Source: Sediminispirochaeta smaragdinae DSM 11293
GTDB lineage: Bacteria; Spirochaetota; Spirochaetia; DSM-16054; Sediminispirochaetaceae
Direction of reading: 5' to 3'
Assembly (NCBI RefSeq): GCF_000143985.1
Contig: NC_014364.1
Coordinates: 744,001-808,000 of the forward strand
Length of the DNA stretch: 64,000 nucleotides
Positions 8,573-16,799 of the stretch are shown piece after piece. The notes below the pieces were generated by a model, which saw nothing but the letters and a program-made list of their open reading frames with translations, searched no databases and was not told the DNA's origin. The position numbers were made by a program, and so were the translations under genes. The stretch's first letter is position 1, and each line of letters opens with the position of its first letter.

Positions 8573-9718
8573 ATGATCGAACAGAAACAGATCCTAAGAA
8601 AAGGTACGCAAAGAGAATATTTCCTGGATTGGATCAAAGTGAGTGTCGTTTTGTTATTGGTGCCATACCATACCGCGGTAAGCTTTTCCCACATCGGGCA
8701 TGCCTATATCTATATCGAACCTAAGATAGACTCGTGGTTCTATATTCTGATGTCCGATTTCCTCAACCTTTGGTTTATGAGAATACTTTTCTTCATTTCC
8801 GGAATCTCGGTATATCTGGGGCTAAGAAAGAGAACTCCGAAGGAGTTTATTGTCGAACGGTTCAAGCGGCTGATTTTACCGATTATTTTTCTGGTTTTGA
8901 CCATTGGCCCTCTTTCCGGGTATGTCCTTGCCACCACCAGGTACGGGTTTACCGGTTCTTTCTTTGCGTTTTATCCCCAATTCTTTCTGAAATTGCACCA
9001 GTATCTCTTTTGGGCACAACTCTGGTATTGCGGCTACCTTTTTGTATTCTCTCTTATCGGCCTCCCGCTCTGTGTCTTTCTGAAGGAAAGGATAGGCATA
9101 GTTGAAAAGATCAACGGATTTCTTGCAAAAAAATATAATATTCTGCTTCCGGGAGTCGTGATTGTCATATTCGAGATGAGCCTGCGACCCTTTTTCCCCG
9201 GTTATCAATCGCTTATTGGTGATTGGGCCAACGAGGCAGTGTATGTTTCTCTTTTTATCTTTGGCTACATCATGGGACAGTCGAAGGATATTTTTCACGT
9301 TATGGCCCGGCATAGCAAACTGTACGGAACCATAGGAGCGATATCAAGCCTTGTATATCTCTACGTAAAGCGATTTTGTTCTTTTATTCCCGAGGGCTAC
9401 GGCAAAGAGGTGCTTGTTGCTATGCTCTGGGGGATAGCCGCTTATGCATTAATTCTTTTTATTCTGGGATTCGCAAAAACCCATTTCTACAAGAATAGCC
9501 CCCTTTTAGCATACCTTTCCAACAGTTCTTTCGCCTTGTATGTGTTTCACTATGCTATTATTACGTTTATCAACTTCTTTCTGTTAAAGAGCAACATGAA
9601 TCACTACCTTGTGTGGGGCCTGACAACCATCAGTACCTATCTTGTGTTTACGCTTCTTTTTGAGTGTGTTCTTAAACGAAGTAGCTTTTTTTGTTATATT
9701 TGTTCCATACGGAAATAG
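8573..9718 (+). CDS. Acyltransferase 3 family membrane protein
   Basis: A 381-residue polytopic membrane protein of the OafA/MdoC-like acyltransferase 3 family. The N-terminal helix contains the expected catalytic-type His (VPYHTAVSF), followed by about ten hydrophobic segments and an Arg-rich turn (LRKRTPKEFIVERFKRLILP). ATG 8573 has AAGGGG about ten bases upstream; an in-frame ATG at 8549 has no good ribosome site. Members acylate cell-surface glycans or lipids. It precedes a Crp-like regulator by 25 bases and the two may be co-transcribed. Confidence 0.82.
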   Translation: MIEQKQILRKGTQREYFLDWIKVSVVLLLVPYHTAVSFSHIGHAYIYIEPKIDSWFYILMSDFLNLWFMRILFFISGISVYLGLRKRTPKEFIVERFKRLILPIIFLVLTIGPLSGYVLATTRYGFTGSFFAFYPQFFLKLHQYLFWAQLWYCGYLFVFSLIGLPLCVFLKERIGIVEKINGFLAKKYNILLPGVVIVIFEMSLRPFFPGYQSLIGDWANEAVYVSLFIFGYIMGQSKDIFHVMARHSKLYGTIGAISSLVYLYVKRFCSFIPEGYGKEVLVAMLWGIAAYALILFILGFAKTHFYKNSPLLAYLSNSSFALYVFHYAIITFINFFLLKSNMNHYLVWGLTTISTYLVFTLLFECVLKRSSFFCYICSIRK

Positions 9719-9743
9719 GAACATCGATATCGAGGGTACTTAA

Positions 9744-10352
9744 ATGACTGCAGATATAAAGGCCTTTCTTCTTGAAAAATTGGGGAAATATGCAGATATC
9801 CCTGATGAAGAGATGGATATGATTATAGCGAAGCTGCGGTCGAAGTATATTGCTAAACATGATTTTTTCCTGCAGGCGGGGGACAGTACAAGTAGCCTTG
9901 CATTCATCTACTCAGGTTTTTTCAGAGTCTACTGTATCGATAGTTCGGGAAATGAAAAAACCTTATCGTTTCGAAGAAACGGGCAGTTCCTTTCCGGATA
10001 TTCCCCATTTCTTGAAAAGAAAGAAATTTGGTATTCCATTCAGGCCTTGGAAGATGCCGAGATCGGTTATATCAATTTTGCTGATTATAAGAAGTTGGAA
10101 GGCGGGCATCCCTGCTGGAATGAATTGATAAAGAATTATGTTACGAAATTGTTTATAGAAAAAGAGCAGAGGGAACGATCTTTGCTGCTCGATGATGCGA
10201 CAACACGGTACCTCCGTTTTCTGCAAGATTATCCCGGTTATGAAGAAAGGATTCCCCAATACCATATCGCCTCATATTTGGGGATAACTGCGGTTTCACT
10301 GAGCAGGATACGGGCGGCAATAAAGAAATCTGGGCCCCCCGCACTTGAGTGA
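9744..10352 (+). CDS. Crp/Fnr family transcriptional regulator
   Basis: A 202-residue protein with an N-terminal cyclic-nucleotide-binding-like beta-barrel (about residues 20-125) and a C-terminal helix-turn-helix (HIASYLGITAVSLSRIRA, about 170-190). There is no cysteine cluster for an Fe-S centre, so it is not a canonical Fnr. The barrel also lacks an obvious complete cAMP-binding phosphate cassette, so the effector is uncertain. It lies just after the acyltransferase gene and may control it or distant genes. Confidence 0.82.
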   Translation: MTADIKAFLLEKLGKYADIPDEEMDMIIAKLRSKYIAKHDFFLQAGDSTSSLAFIYSGFFRVYCIDSSGNEKTLSFRRNGQFLSGYSPFLEKKEIWYSIQALEDAEIGYINFADYKKLEGGHPCWNELIKNYVTKLFIEKEQRERSLLLDDATTRYLRFLQDYPGYEERIPQYHIASYLGITAVSLSRIRAAIKKSGPPALE

Positions 10353-10471
10353 CGGATTATCTGCCCGGAGTCGAGCCGATAAGCAGCCGAATTCATCATT
10401 AGGTACATTTTAGATTGTAATATATAGTAAAATATGTTACAGTAATATATATTACTATATAAGAGTTTGGA

Positions 10472-11806
10472 ATGAAATTCTATGCACGAGAACGCGAATT
10501 AGAAATACTCGAAACACAATATAAACAAGTTCGAAATACATCGATAATGACAGTGATAACGGGGAGAAGAAGAATAGGGAAAACATCGCTGTCAAAACTT
10601 TATTCAAAAGGAAAAAAAACTCTATATTTGTTTGTTTCAAAAAAAGATGAGGTACTTCTGTGTGAGGAGTTTACTCAGGCAATAAAAGAAAAGTTCGATA
10701 TCCCTATATACGGAAACGTTCGTAGGTTTAAAGATGTATTCAAGATAATAATGGATATCGGTCAGAACGAGAAAATTATTGTAATATTAGATGAATTTCA
10801 GGAGTTTTTCCAAATAAACCGATCAGTATATTCAGACGTACAGAACGTATGGGATCAATATAAGAATACATCAAATATACACCTCATCTGTATAGGATCA
10901 GTTTATTCATTAATGACTAAAATATTTAAGGACAGTAAAGAACCTCTATTTGGAAGGGCAGATAGAGTAATGTATCTAAAACCATTCCCTCCACATGTAA
11001 TAAAAGAAATATTGGAAGATGAGAATAGATATAGTAATGAGAATTTATTCATAAACTACCTACTTACAGGCGGGGTTCCTCGCTATCAGGAAATATTATT
11101 AGCAAATAAGAAATTTAGTGAAGAAGAAATATTGAGATTTTATTTTAAAGTAGATTCACCATTCATAGAGGAAGGGCGAACGATTCTAATAGAAGAATTT
11201 GGGAAAGAATATGGAACCTATTTTTCTATTTTAGAGCTTCTATCAGAAGGACGAACTTCACGAAGTGAAATTGGATCAATATTAGAAAAGGACATTGGAG
11301 GGTATTTAGAGAAATTAGTAACTGATTATAATATCGTTGGAAAGATAAAGCCTATAGGAGCAAAACCAACGGGAAGAATCCAGAAGTATTGTATAAGTGA
11401 TAATTTTTTGAAATTCTGGTTTCGATATGTATATAAATATAGAACGGCCATTGAGAATAATAATTATGAATATATAAGAAATAAATTGAAAGAAACTCTG
11501 AAAAGTTATAGTGGCCCTATACTTGAAAAACTTTATCAGGAAATCTATCGAAACTCTGGGAAATATATGGAGATAGGAAATTACTGGGAAAAAGGGAATC
11601 AGAATGAAATCGATATAGTCTGTATTGATGAATTGAATAAAAGAATAAAGATAGCAGAAGTAAAGCTGAATAAAGATAAGATTAACATAACCGAGTTAAA
11701 GGAAAAGTCACAGAATTTGATTAAGAACTATAAAGAATATGAAAAAGAATATATTGGACTGGGCTTGCAGGATATAGATCATGTAGTGAAAAATGAAGGT
11801 TTATAA
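10472..11806 (+). CDS. AAA-type ATP-binding protein with C-terminal DUF234-like domain
   Basis: A 444-residue protein of the archaeal/bacterial P-loop ATPase family. Walker A is GRRRIGKT near residue 34 and Walker B is IIVILDEFQEF near residue 102. The C-terminal part (DUF234-like) ends with NEIDIVCID...KIAEVKL, an ID...ExK pattern like PD-(D/E)xK nucleases. The DNA is visibly more AT-rich than both flanks, with AT-biased codons, and the gene stands alone in AT-rich intergenic DNA. This suggests horizontal acquisition. Its function is unknown; roles in mobile-element biology or defence have been proposed for relatives. Confidence 0.82.
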   Translation: MKFYARERELEILETQYKQVRNTSIMTVITGRRRIGKTSLSKLYSKGKKTLYLFVSKKDEVLLCEEFTQAIKEKFDIPIYGNVRRFKDVFKIIMDIGQNEKIIVILDEFQEFFQINRSVYSDVQNVWDQYKNTSNIHLICIGSVYSLMTKIFKDSKEPLFGRADRVMYLKPFPPHVIKEILEDENRYSNENLFINYLLTGGVPRYQEILLANKKFSEEEILRFYFKVDSPFIEEGRTILIEEFGKEYGTYFSILELLSEGRTSRSEIGSILEKDIGGYLEKLVTDYNIVGKIKPIGAKPTGRIQKYCISDNFLKFWFRYVYKYRTAIENNNYEYIRNKLKETLKSYSGPILEKLYQEIYRNSGKYMEIGNYWEKGNQNEIDIVCIDELNKRIKIAEVKLNKDKINITELKEKSQNLIKNYKEYEKEYIGLGLQDIDHVVKNEGL

Positions 11807-11826
11807 CCGGTATAGCATCGTGACCG

Positions 11827-11868
11827 AACCCGAGACCGGCGTTAGTACCTTAGTACCGGCCTCGGGTT
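11827..11868. terminator. Hairpin between convergent genes
   Basis: AACCCGAGACCGG (11827-11839) pairs with CCGGCCTCGGGTT (11856-11868) with one mismatch and a 16-base loop. It sits between the AAA ATPase gene (plus) and the zinc-binding-protein gene (minus). There is no T-tract on either side, so it is a bidirectional 3'-end hairpin rather than a textbook intrinsic terminator. Confidence 0.55.
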
Positions 11869-11882
11869 ATGATCGGCTGCAA

Positions 11883-12614
11883 CTACTTTTTTGTCACCAC
11901 CGTAAGATTGTATGAAATCACATCGTTGATGGTTTTTGTTCCCTTGGTTCCAGGAAAATTGATGAGGGTGAAGCATGTCGCTTTGGGAAGGATCTCCTGC
12001 AGCGGCTTTGCAATGGGGTTATGAATGTTGTCCAGAATAATGGTGGCATCGGAATCCTTGAACTGATTGATCTGGCCGAGGGTCAGGGGTTGGGGGCCGA
12101 AGCTGCCGACGACCTCAAGCCCAAGGGTTTGGGCAAAGGGCACCTGGTAGCGATGGACAAGGGCCTTCTGCCCGGCAAGACCGCTTTCCTTTGCTTTTTG
12201 TGCCGCCTGTTCGTACAAGGCTTGTAATGCTTCAAGGTTTTCCTTTGCTTTCTCTATGGTTCCCATGCGTCTGGCAATGGTCATGACCGACTGTTCCATG
12301 GTCTCCCAATCGTACTGGGTGACGATTTGGATTCCCTTTGAGCTGTCGCCCGAAAGGGTTTTGTTGATTTCGTCCATCATTACCTCATATCCTGCATACA
12401 CAAAATAGTCGGCCTTGGCCACTTTCGGAATATCGGAAGGCATGAGCTCGTATTCTGCAGGGTGGGTCATCTCCGCTGGAGCGAGGAAGGTGACTGAGTC
12501 GGCGCCGGCTGCCATGGCAAAGGCGGCGGTCCAGCTGGTGGAGGCAACGACATTTTGTGCCGCAAGTGAGAAGGGCATCAGGACGACAAAACAGATCAAT
12601 AAAAACTTACGCAT
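11883..12614 (-). CDS. Metal ABC transporter solute-binding protein (ZnuA/TroA family)
   Basis: A 243-residue cluster A-I binding protein with signal peptide MRKFLLICFVVLMPFSLAAQ. Candidate metal ligands are His in THPAEYELMPSD, His in VHRYQVPFA and Asp/His in LDNIHNP, consistent with a compact Zn or Mn site. The long His-rich loop of true ZnuA proteins is absent. It overlaps the permease gene by eight bases and is the last gene of a permease-ATPase-peptidase operon. Zinc uptake is the most likely role. Confidence 0.85.
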   Translation of the reverse strand: MRKFLLICFVVLMPFSLAAQNVVASTSWTAAFAMAAGADSVTFLAPAEMTHPAEYELMPSDIPKVAKADYFVYAGYEVMMDEINKTLSGDSSKGIQIVTQYDWETMEQSVMTIARRMGTIEKAKENLEALQALYEQAAQKAKESGLAGQKALVHRYQVPFAQTLGLEVVGSFGPQPLTLGQINQFKDSDATIILDNIHNPIAKPLQEILPKATCFTLINFPGTKGTKTINDVISYNLTVVTKK

Positions 12615-13410
12615 AACATCTCCTTTTTATTAGATTAATCCCCATAACGATGGAGGCTAAAACGGCAATGGTTCCACTCACCGGCCAGTTCAGAAGCAAT
12701 GCGACGAAGAAACCGGTAAGGCTGAGGCCAGCTCCCAGAAAGGAGGCCCGGAGAAAGACCGATTTCATGCTGGAGGCCTGGGAGGATGCAATGATGGCCG
12801 GAAGCAGAATAAGTGCGTCCATGAGAAAGGCGCCCATAAGCTTCATGGCGGCCGCAACCGCAAGGGCCGTCAGCCCGACAATGAAATAGGTGTGCGCACT
12901 TTCATTGACCCCGGAGGTAAAGGCGATGTCCGGGTCGAAGAAGACCGCCCGGATCTGGCGGACATAGCGGGCCTGATAAACGATCACGACCAGGCCCAAA
13001 AGCCCGACCGAGATAAAATCATCCCAGCCGACGGTAAAGGGGCTACCCCAGAGCAGGTTCATGGTATCCTTCGCCGGGACATGGAAGGCGTACATAAGGA
13101 TACTGGCAAGGCCGATACTCAGGATCATGAGAAAGAGGTTGACCCTGCCCATCTCCATGCCGCCGCTTCGGGAGAGCCATACGAGCAGAAATACCAGCAG
13201 GACGTTTACCGCCGTTGTTACGCCGACGGGTGAAAGGTCTGCGGCCAGGGCGATGGCGCCTCCGAGCATAAGTGAATGCATCATCATGAAACGGATCGAG
13301 AGCAGGTTCATGCGGACGATGTAGACGCCTGTGACGGGAAAGAGGAAGCCGCCAGCCACCAATAGCAAAAGCCCCTTCCAGACAGGGGGAAGTTGCAGGA
13401 GTTCTAACAT
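12607..13410 (-). CDS. Metal ABC transporter permease (ZnuB/TroC family)
   Basis: A 267-residue membrane protein of the ABC-3 family with about eight hydrophobic segments. It includes the family-typical GAFLMDALILLPAIIA segment near residues 200-215. It overlaps the ATPase gene by seven bases and the binding-protein gene by eight, so the three are translated as a unit. It forms the inner-membrane channel for divalent metal import, most likely zinc. Confidence 0.88.
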   Translation of the reverse strand: MLELLQLPPVWKGLLLLVAGGFLFPVTGVYIVRMNLLSIRFMMMHSLMLGGAIALAADLSPVGVTTAVNVLLVFLLVWLSRSGGMEMGRVNLFLMILSIGLASILMYAFHVPAKDTMNLLWGSPFTVGWDDFISVGLLGLVVIVYQARYVRQIRAVFFDPDIAFTSGVNESAHTYFIVGLTALAVAAAMKLMGAFLMDALILLPAIIASSQASSMKSVFLRASFLGAGLSLTGFFVALLLNWPVSGTIAVLASIVMGINLIKRRCYA

Positions 13411-14423
13411 AGTTGTCCCCCCTCCAGAGACCTCTCGGGCCAGCCAAGGGCAGTGGTCCAGTCGGCATCATGGGAGACGAGGAGAATGGTGGGAATAACG
13501 GTTCTGCTCATCTCTTCGAGAAGCTCCTTCAGGACCGCTCTTCCCTCCTTGTCCAGGTAGGATGATGGTTCGTCCAGGAGGATGAGCCTGGCATCCTGAC
13601 AGAGGCAGCGGGCCAGGTTGACCCGTTGCTTTTCTCCGCCGGAGAGCTCGTGGAAGGGGCGATCGAGGAGGGGAAAGGCGCCGGTCCTTCGGGCCGCAAT
13701 CTCGATCTTCGCTGCGGCCTCCTCTTTTTTTGCCGCCTTGCCTGAGAGGCCTATCTCGATAACCTCCCTGGCCGAGATCGGGAAGTCGTTCGTGACCTGT
13801 CCCTGGTGCACATAACCGCACATCCAGCGGTGCTTGTTCCAGTCGGGGCTTTGGATTGATTCGCCGTTAAGACGAATGCTTCCGGTAGCGATCGGCTGCA
13901 GCCCCAAAAGGCTTCGTAAAAGGGTGGTCTTCCCCGATCCGTTGCTGCCGCGGATGATGAGGGTTTCTCCTGCATCCATGTGGAGCGATAGCCCATTCAG
14001 CACCTTATGGCGTCCATAGCCGACATGGAGTTCTTCGATATCCACGGGGATGCCCCCGGTAAGGCCCGCCCGCTTTTTCAAAAAGATGTAGATCTCCTCC
14101 GGAGTCATCGTGCCCGATAGCATCTCTTCGGTCTTACAGCTGATTTTGTCGACAAGCTGGTCCCAGCCCGGGGTGATTCCATGCTGCCTGAAATAATCGA
14201 GGCCCAGCCGGCTCAGGATGTGGATATGGACATCCCTCACGCCGAGATGCAGCATCATGCCCGCAGCGGCTATGCCCCCGATGGAATCCTCGACACACAG
14301 ATCCGAGGGGGAGATATTGCTATGCAGGCATGCCTCTTCCAATTCAAACAGGGGATAGAGCCAGCGACCGTTGCTGGTAAAGAAGAGCGTTCCGTTTCTT
14401 TTCGCAACCAGGGATGGGTTCAT
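13404..14423 (-). CDS. DUF1893-like domain fused to metal ABC transporter ATPase (ZnuC type)
   Basis: A 339-residue two-domain protein. Residues about 125-339 are an ABC ATPase: Walker A GSNGSGKT at 159-166, signature LSGGEKQRVNLARCL, Walker B LILLDEPSS and switch His in LLVSHD. Residues 1 to about 115 are not part of normal ZnuC. They read SLVAKRNGTLFFTSNGRW...DLCVEDSIGGIAAAGMML, matching what I know of DUF1893 (TM1506-like, deaminase-fold, no known activity). The start overlaps the M15 peptidase stop by four bases. No stop or frame change lies between the domains, so the fusion is genuine in this sequence. The extra domain may regulate transport or sense a ligand. Confidence 0.82.
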   Translation of the reverse strand: MNPSLVAKRNGTLFFTSNGRWLYPLFELEEACLHSNISPSDLCVEDSIGGIAAAGMMLHLGVRDVHIHILSRLGLDYFRQHGITPGWDQLVDKISCKTEEMLSGTMTPEEIYIFLKKRAGLTGGIPVDIEELHVGYGRHKVLNGLSLHMDAGETLIIRGSNGSGKTTLLRSLLGLQPIATGSIRLNGESIQSPDWNKHRWMCGYVHQGQVTNDFPISAREVIEIGLSGKAAKKEEAAAKIEIAARRTGAFPLLDRPFHELSGGEKQRVNLARCLCQDARLILLDEPSSYLDKEGRAVLKELLEEMSRTVIPTILLVSHDADWTTALGWPERSLEGGQLC

Positions 14424-15355
14424 TCGCTTTTCCTTTCGTTTTCTCTGGCAGAGATGATCAGTTCGGGTCGATATTCAAAATGCATATTATCCCAAACAGG
14501 CCACTTTCCTCCCCAGATAAAGCCTTCTTCTTCGAAGGCCGAAAGAACCGAATCGGGAGGCATCCACCGTTTATCCAGCGGCACAAGCATCCATGTCTCG
14601 TTCCCGCTGTTTTTTTCCCAAAGCCAGTATATGACTTTGCCCTCCCCATGAGAAGGCAGCATGTCCAGTGCCAGCCCCATGCTGTGAAAGGAGCGCCCTG
14701 CGGTATCGCGGACCTCTCGCCACGCGTAACCGTGCATGCTCGCAATGCTCTCCGTGAACTCCTTTACCGCGCTGTCGTTTCGGGCAAGCTGCAAGATTTT
14801 GGTCTCGACCCGCTTGAGCGGACCGGTGATCTTCTCATGCACATTAATCTGTTTTCCCAGAAAGGTGAACTTTACGATATGGCTTTCGACCGAGCTGCGC
14901 GTTGCGCTATCGTAGATGGCATCGAAGAAGGCGGTGTTTGATACCGGCGCCCTGCTGCGCCGTTTCGTTGAACCGAAGGATTCGATGGCGGCTATCTGTT
15001 CGGGCGAAAGGGTTGCGGGATCCATGAGCTCTATACGGTACGGATAGATGAGAAGGCGGTAGCGTTCTTTCTCATCATACTGATCGGACCGTACATAGCG
15101 GCCGTCCGCCCAATAGAGTGAGGTGCTCTTCTCATTGGCCTCTATGGTGATCTTCCAGTCCTCCACCATAGTGTCGTAGGAGATGGAAAATACTATATCG
15201 GGATAGGCCCGCTTGAGGATCCTGAGTTCCGAGAAGACGGAACGCGGATCCACTTGTGTTCCTGTTTGTGCACGTGCCGCAATCACCCGGAAGAAAAAGA
15301 TGATGCAGATAAGGAACACCGCTCTGTATGTTGTTGTAAATCTACTGCTTTTCAT
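14420..15355 (-). CDS. M15-family zinc peptidase (D-Ala-D-Ala carboxypeptidase-like), exported
   Basis: A 311-residue protein with an N-terminal hydrophobic export signal (AVFLICIIFFFRVIAARA). The C-terminal M15 domain shows SFHSMGLALD (zinc His and Asp) and DNMHFEYRPE (second His plus catalytic Glu), with GFIWGGKWPVW between them. The central region of about 150 residues is not a recognised domain. A longer start at 15385 is possible, but ATG 15355 begins at a normal signal peptide. Its stop overlaps the start of the DUF1893-ABC ATPase gene, so a zinc peptidase is co-translated with a zinc-type importer. It probably trims peptidoglycan. Confidence 0.82.
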   Translation of the reverse strand: MKSSRFTTTYRAVFLICIIFFFRVIAARAQTGTQVDPRSVFSELRILKRAYPDIVFSISYDTMVEDWKITIEANEKSTSLYWADGRYVRSDQYDEKERYRLLIYPYRIELMDPATLSPEQIAAIESFGSTKRRSRAPVSNTAFFDAIYDSATRSSVESHIVKFTFLGKQINVHEKITGPLKRVETKILQLARNDSAVKEFTESIASMHGYAWREVRDTAGRSFHSMGLALDMLPSHGEGKVIYWLWEKNSGNETWMLVPLDKRWMPPDSVLSAFEEEGFIWGGKWPVWDNMHFEYRPELIISARENERKSE

Positions 15356-15450
15356 TGTCGAATGTACCGTATGATAGTGACACATTCTTCACTTTTCCCC
15401 AAGTCCCGTTTGGGGAAACATGGGGAAAGGCAGGCAAAACTCTATAGGCG

Positions 15451-16659
15451 CTATAGGCCGAGAAGCGGACGCAGATCCAGGCAGAGTTTCAGGCTTCGGG
15501 GAATATGAAAGGGGCCTTTCCAAAGGTTGCCCTTTGCACCCGAGGCGGGGACGCCGTCTCGGCTTAGGTAGCCGAACCACTCGGGATATTCCGGGTCGGG
15601 AAAGCTGCCGAAGAGATAATCGGCGACTTGCAGAAAGTAATCCGCGTAGTTCTCCTTCCCTGAGAGCGCGTAGGCAAGCAGCGATGCGTAAAGGGCCTCG
15701 GTATGGGGCCACCAGTATTTCATGGCAGCTTCGATGTGCGGGGAATCATGATCATAGAGGTCAAGAAAAGAAAAGAAACCGCCGTAGCGTGTATCCCAAC
15801 CCCGTGCAAATGCCCAGTCGACTATCTGCATGGCCCGCTCGAGGTAGAAATGGTTCTTGGTGTAGCGGTACTCCTCCATGAGGAACCAGGCCGTTTCAAG
15901 GCTGTGACCTGGATTGATCTCCCGCCCCGCAGGTGTATCCACAATCTCCCCCTCGGGGTCGCTGAATTCGAGTACCACCTCTTCCGAAGGGTGGAAAAAG
16001 TAACGAAGGAATTCGTCGATTTGCTTTTCGATCCGTTTGGTTAATCCGATTTTCACTTCGGCGTTCGAACTTTGCGAACGCATCTGCTGGAAGAGGTTGA
16101 TCATGATCATGGTCATGGAATGCGAACGCAGGGATACGACCCCCGGAAGGTATTTACTTTCGAGAAGCTCGGGATGCGCGAGATAATGATTAATCACTTC
16201 GATGAGCCGTTTGGCTTGTTCCACACTCTCTTTATCCCCTGCGGCACTTCCGTATGCATGAAGGCCGAGTGCTGTGAATACCTCACTGAACAGGTATCGC
16301 CGCTGCCTGAGCGGCTCTCCCGATCGACCGAGCAGATAGTAGCAGCGCCCGTTTGGGGCTATTGCGTGGTCGAGGATAAATCGGGCCCCTGTTTCCGCCA
16401 GGCCAAGATAATGACTACGCTCTTTTTCCGAACCGGCGCTGTTACTTAACCATGACAGAAGCCAGGTAAAGCGGCCCTGGACCCAAATCCCTTTTTCTTG
16501 GGAATTCAGGCTTCCGTTTCGATCAAATTGATGAAAAAATCCGCCGTGTTTCGTATCGGGGGCGTTTTGGAGCCAAAAAGGCAAAATATTATCATAGAGC
16601 TGTGTCGTGCAAGTTTCCAGGTAATTCCGTATGGCTTCTTTTGTATGTATCGTATTCAT
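15451..16659 (-). CDS. AGE-family epimerase/isomerase
   Basis: A 402-residue protein of the N-acylglucosamine 2-epimerase family, an (alpha/alpha)6-barrel. Conserved pieces are visible in order: GGFFHQFDRNGS, KGIWVQGRF, NPGHSLETAWFL and WWPHTEAL. The His in GHSLE and in PHTEA match the family's catalytic histidines. The family covers GlcNAc 2-epimerase, cellobiose 2-epimerase and mannose isomerase, and the sequence does not decide between them. It faces a divergent sugar ABC operon across about 140 bases of promoter DNA, so it may act on that imported sugar. Confidence 0.88.
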   Translation of the reverse strand: MNTIHTKEAIRNYLETCTTQLYDNILPFWLQNAPDTKHGGFFHQFDRNGSLNSQEKGIWVQGRFTWLLSWLSNSAGSEKERSHYLGLAETGARFILDHAIAPNGRCYYLLGRSGEPLRQRRYLFSEVFTALGLHAYGSAAGDKESVEQAKRLIEVINHYLAHPELLESKYLPGVVSLRSHSMTMIMINLFQQMRSQSSNAEVKIGLTKRIEKQIDEFLRYFFHPSEEVVLEFSDPEGEIVDTPAGREINPGHSLETAWFLMEEYRYTKNHFYLERAMQIVDWAFARGWDTRYGGFFSFLDLYDHDSPHIEAAMKYWWPHTEALYASLLAYALSGKENYADYFLQVADYLFGSFPDPEYPEWFGYLSRDGVPASGAKGNLWKGPFHIPRSLKLCLDLRPLLGL

Positions 16660-16742
16660 GAGTCATACCATACCATGAAATATATATTTTAACAATTGAT
16701 AATATAAAATCACGTTATAAATATAATTTTTACATTTAATAA

Positions 16743-16770
16743 TTGACTGAATTCTTATGAGGTGTATAAT
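16743..16770 (+). promoter_or_regulatory. Promoter of the ROK-associated sugar ABC operon
   Basis: TTGACT (16743-16748), a 16-base spacer, then TATAAT (16765-16770). It is 29 bases before the start of the binding-protein gene. Two related sequences, TTTAACAATTGATAAT near 16688 and TTTAATAATTGACTGA near 16734, flank it and could be operator half-sites for the ROK regulator. Confidence 0.6.
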
Positions 16771-16799
16771 ATCCATATAATAGCAAGGAGGTAGTGTCT

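Noticed and set aside
15396-15418. TCCCCAA/TTGGGGA hairpin between the AGE epimerase and M15 peptidase genes
   Set aside because: Short stem with no T-run in either direction; could be incidental.
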